Part shown: positions 33,414 to 35,252 of the stretch, one piece after another
How the letters are laid out: each line of letters begins with the position of its first letter
How positions within the stretch are numbered: the stretch's first letter is position 1
NCBI GenBank assembly: GCA_947375185.1
Contig: CANCEU010000026.1
Span: 1 to 35,252, forward strand
Length of the DNA: 35,252 bases
Source of the DNA: Chitinophagaceae bacterium
GTDB taxonomy: Bacteria; Bacteroidota; Bacteroidia; Chitinophagales; Chitinophagaceae
Direction of reading: 5' to 3'
Program-made: the position numbers and the translations under genes
The notes under the pieces: generated by a model
The model's input: the letters and a program-made list of their open reading frames with translations, nothing else
Database searches by the model: none
Told to the model about the DNA's origin: nothing

Positions 33414-34193
33414 TTATTTTACATGAATATTTGCCTTGTAAACGAATGTGCCAGGACCTTTTAGCCAAATATGATTAAAATGGCCTCCACCTTGATTATT
33501 AAAACTTACTGCTAGTTTACCGCCAAGGGTTTGAATTTGAACATCATGTGCTCCCTCTTTATGAAGGCATGAAGTAATAGCTGCGGCAGTAACCCCTGTT
33601 CCACAACTATAGGTTTCATTTTCGACCCCTCTTTCGTATGTGCGTACAAACAAGTGGTCTTGTTGATACTCGACAAAATTTACATTAATGCCTTCTTTCT
33701 CAAATTGACTATTATTTCGAATGCTTTTTCCTTCGTTAAACACATCGTATTGCTCAATACTGGTAACCAATTTAATATAATGTGGAGAGCCAGTATTGGT
33801 AACAAAAAAATCCATACCTACTTCAACCGATTTTACATCAGTCATCTTTAAATGCACCCACCCATTATTATGAATGCTTGCCTCGTGTGGTCCATCAATT
33901 GCAATGAAGTTATAATGCTCTTTAATAATTCCGTTATCATGCGCAAATTGAACTAAACAGCGGCCACCATTGCCACACATGGTTCCTTCCGTGCCATCTG
34001 CATTATAATAGGTCATTTTAAAATCGTAACCAGCTTCACTGCCCAATAACATTAATCCATCCGCGCCAACCCCAAAACGACGATCACATAAAAATGCAAT
34101 TTGCTGATTGGATAAAGCGATGTCACCATCTCTATTGTCAATAATGACGAAATCGTTTCCTGTGCCTTGGTATTTTGAAAATTGAATATTCAT
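33414..34193 (-). CDS. dapF: Diaminopimelate epimerase
   Basis: DapF interconverts LL- and meso-diaminopimelate for lysine and peptidoglycan synthesis without a cofactor. The 259 residues contain both catalytic cysteines in their motifs: C73 in MCGNGGRC and C197 in SCGTGVTAAA. The start MNIQFSKYQGTGNDFVIID and the GVGADGLMLL motif (41-50) are also standard. It lies 18 bp after the nucleoside phosphorylase and 24 bp before the Nudix gene on the same strand, so all three are probably one transcript. No other lysine-pathway gene is adjacent. Confidence 0.97.
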   Translation of the reverse strand: MNIQFSKYQGTGNDFVIIDNRDGDIALSNQQIAFLCDRRFGVGADGLMLLGSEAGYDFKMTYYNADGTEGTMCGNGGRCLVQFAHDNGIIKEHYNFIAIDGPHEASIHNNGWVHLKMTDVKSVEVGMDFFVTNTGSPHYIKLVTSIEQYDVFNEGKSIRNNSQFEKEGINVNFVEYQQDHLFVRTYERGVENETYSCGTGVTAAAITSCLHKEGAHDVQIQTLGGKLAVSFNNQGGGHFNHIWLKGPGTFVYKANIHVK

Positions 34194-34211
34194 TTACAAT
34201 CTTTATTATAA

Positions 34212-35087
34212 TTATATTCCAGCTATAATGCCTAATGTTTTTTGAATCATATGATCAACCGCTACTCCCATATTTTTACTATATTCTTTCTTAACTCTAT
34301 TTGCAATAATTACATTCACGCTTAAACATTGATGGCCTAGTAATTTACAAAGTCCATAAATAGCACTTGTCTCCATTTCAAAATTAGCAATATGATGACC
34401 TTCGTGCTGGAAGCTTGTCATTTGATCTACTAAGTTAGGCATACTTAAAGGCAATCTTAAAATTCTTCCTTGTGGGCCATAAAAACCAGGACAGGTCACG
34501 GTAATACCTTTACTATAACCTTCCTTAAAATGTTTAATCAAATCATTGCTAGCACTTGCGATATAAGGTTGAATTTTAAAGTCAGTTATTTGCGTATGTT
34601 GCTCAAATGCAGAAAGAATAGATTGTTCCTCCTCGTTATTATCTAACTTGTAGAAGTGTAATAAATTATCGATACCTAAGCCATGGGTTCCCGCCACTAA
34701 TTGATCAACACCCACTTCGCCTTGCAATGAACCGCAAGTGCCCATTCTGATTATAGAAACGGCTTTGTGTTTTTCGTTTATTGTTCTTGTTTCAAAATTG
34801 ATATTCACTAAAGCATCCACTTCATTTAATGCGATATCAATGTTGTCAGGTCCAATGCCAGTGCTTAAAACTGATAATCTTTTGTTGCCAATATAGCCTG
34901 TATGGGTGATGAATTCTCTATGTTCGCACTTAAATTCAATTTTGTCGAAGTATTTGCTAACAGATGCTACTCGCTCAGGATCTCCTACAGTGATAATGGT
35001 ATCTGCTATTTCCTCAGGTCTTACATTTAGGTGGTAAACCGCTCCGCGGTCATTTATTATAAGTTCAGAAGCTCCAATTGCTGACAT
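34212..35087 (-). CDS. Nucleoside phosphorylase, uridine-phosphorylase-like
   Basis: This 291-residue enzyme belongs to the PNP/UDP phosphorylase family and would cleave a nucleoside with phosphate to give the base and (deoxy)ribose 1-phosphate. Motifs are ITVGDPERV (32-40), STGIGPDNIDIAL (75-87), the phosphate/ribose-binding RMGTCGSL (114-121) and NFEMETSAIYGL (235-246), the ribose-contacting MET segment. FYGPQGR (202-208) is in the base-specificity region. The uridine-phosphorylase group fits best, but purine specificity cannot be excluded. At this length it is less likely to be the futalosine hydrolase MqnB. It heads the dapF unit; a GACATTTG sequence at 35114-35107 is one base off the -7 box. 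Confidence 0.85.
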   Translation of the reverse strand: MSAIGASELIINDRGAVYHLNVRPEEIADTIITVGDPERVASVSKYFDKIEFKCEHREFITHTGYIGNKRLSVLSTGIGPDNIDIALNEVDALVNINFETRTINEKHKAVSIIRMGTCGSLQGEVGVDQLVAGTHGLGIDNLLHFYKLDNNEEEQSILSAFEQHTQITDFKIQPYIASASNDLIKHFKEGYSKGITVTCPGFYGPQGRILRLPLSMPNLVDQMTSFQHEGHHIANFEMETSAIYGLCKLLGHQCLSVNVIIANRVKKEYSKNMGVAVDHMIQKTLGIIAGI

Positions 35088-35183
35088 ATCGTAGTTATTT
35101 AGAGTACAAATGTCGTTTAATTCGTAATAGTTGGAAAATTCTTTTATAATTAACTTCTTTGTGTTATTTTCGCGTCCCGAAAA

Positions 35184-35252
35184 GGTCCTGTGGCCGAGTG
35201 GCTAGGCAGAGCTCTGCAAAAGCTTCTACAGCGGTTCGAATCCGCTCGGGAC
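35184..35252 (+). tRNA. tRNA-Cys (anticodon GCA), 3' end cut by window
   Basis: A cloverleaf can be folded. The acceptor 5' strand is GGTCCTG (35184-35190), then T8-G9 and a D arm GCC/GGC. The anticodon stem GAGCT/AGCTT encloses the loop CTGCAAA with anticodon GCA at 35216-35218. The T arm AGCGG/CCGCT encloses TTCGAAT. The 3' acceptor strand CGGGAC pairs with the 5' strand through one U-G wobble. The last acceptor base, the discriminator and any encoded CCA lie beyond base 35252. A TATTTTCG at 35165-35172, one base off the -7 box, could be its promoter. Confidence 0.93.

Noticed and set aside
34212..35087. Futalosine hydrolase MqnB
   Set aside because: The protein is longer than MqnB and carries uridine-phosphorylase-type motifs; nothing links it specifically to futalosine.

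Overview
This is an ordinary stretch of AT-rich chromosome from a member of the Bacteroidota, most likely near the Chitinophagaceae/Sphingobacteriales. Three things point there: perfect or near-perfect Bacteroidota-type -7 promoter boxes (TAnnTTTG) in front of many genes, bacillithiol (bshC) and futalosine-menaquinone (mqnA, UbiD-family) genes, and family members with a Bacteroidota look (DUF2452, YfhO, secreted GH20 and GH29 enzymes). I see no phage, insertion sequence, CRISPR array, integrase or restriction system.

Layout. 1-1721 (+): the 3' end of prfC, then rimO, both acting on the ribosome. 1747-4721: divergent AGMO-like membrane hydroxylase and bshC. 4726-7385 (-): pdxJ, a secreted GH29 fucosidase and purE in one close-packed unit, divergent from a UbiD-family decarboxylase (+). 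9258-13947 (-): a DUF2452 protein, a POTRA/beta-barrel outer-membrane protein and a secreted GH20 hexosaminidase. 14077-16042: ahcY divergent from an Lrp/AsnC regulator. 16075-19879: valS with a GNAT gene directly abutting it, divergent from a DEDDh exonuclease. 19921-22058: purB divergent from mqnA. 22044-29220: a surface-glycan locus (flippase, four family-2 glycosyltransferases, FkbM methyltransferase, O-acyltransferase) in several small units of alternating strand, followed by a large YfhO-type membrane protein. 31817-32922 (+): small membrane protein and a queuosine-precursor transporter. 32925-35087 (-): nucleoside phosphorylase, dapF and a Nudix hydrolase. 35184-35252 (+): tRNA-Cys(GCA), cut by the window end.

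How it works together: most genes are housekeeping (translation, purines, PLP, lysine/peptidoglycan, methyl cycle). mqnA and the UbiD-family enzyme are both assignable to the futalosine route to menaquinone, although they are about 12 kb apart. The glycan locus would build, modify and flip a lipid-linked surface oligosaccharide. The two secreted glycosidases could trim fucose- and GlcNAc-containing glycans.

The genome is compact. Convergent genes often touch or overlap without an intrinsic terminator, and several divergent pairs share very short or interleaved promoters. The most notable regulatory structure is the purB/mqnA divergent region, where two perfect -7 boxes face each other in an 18-bp near-palindrome. 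I did not find a convincing previously undescribed multi-gene system.
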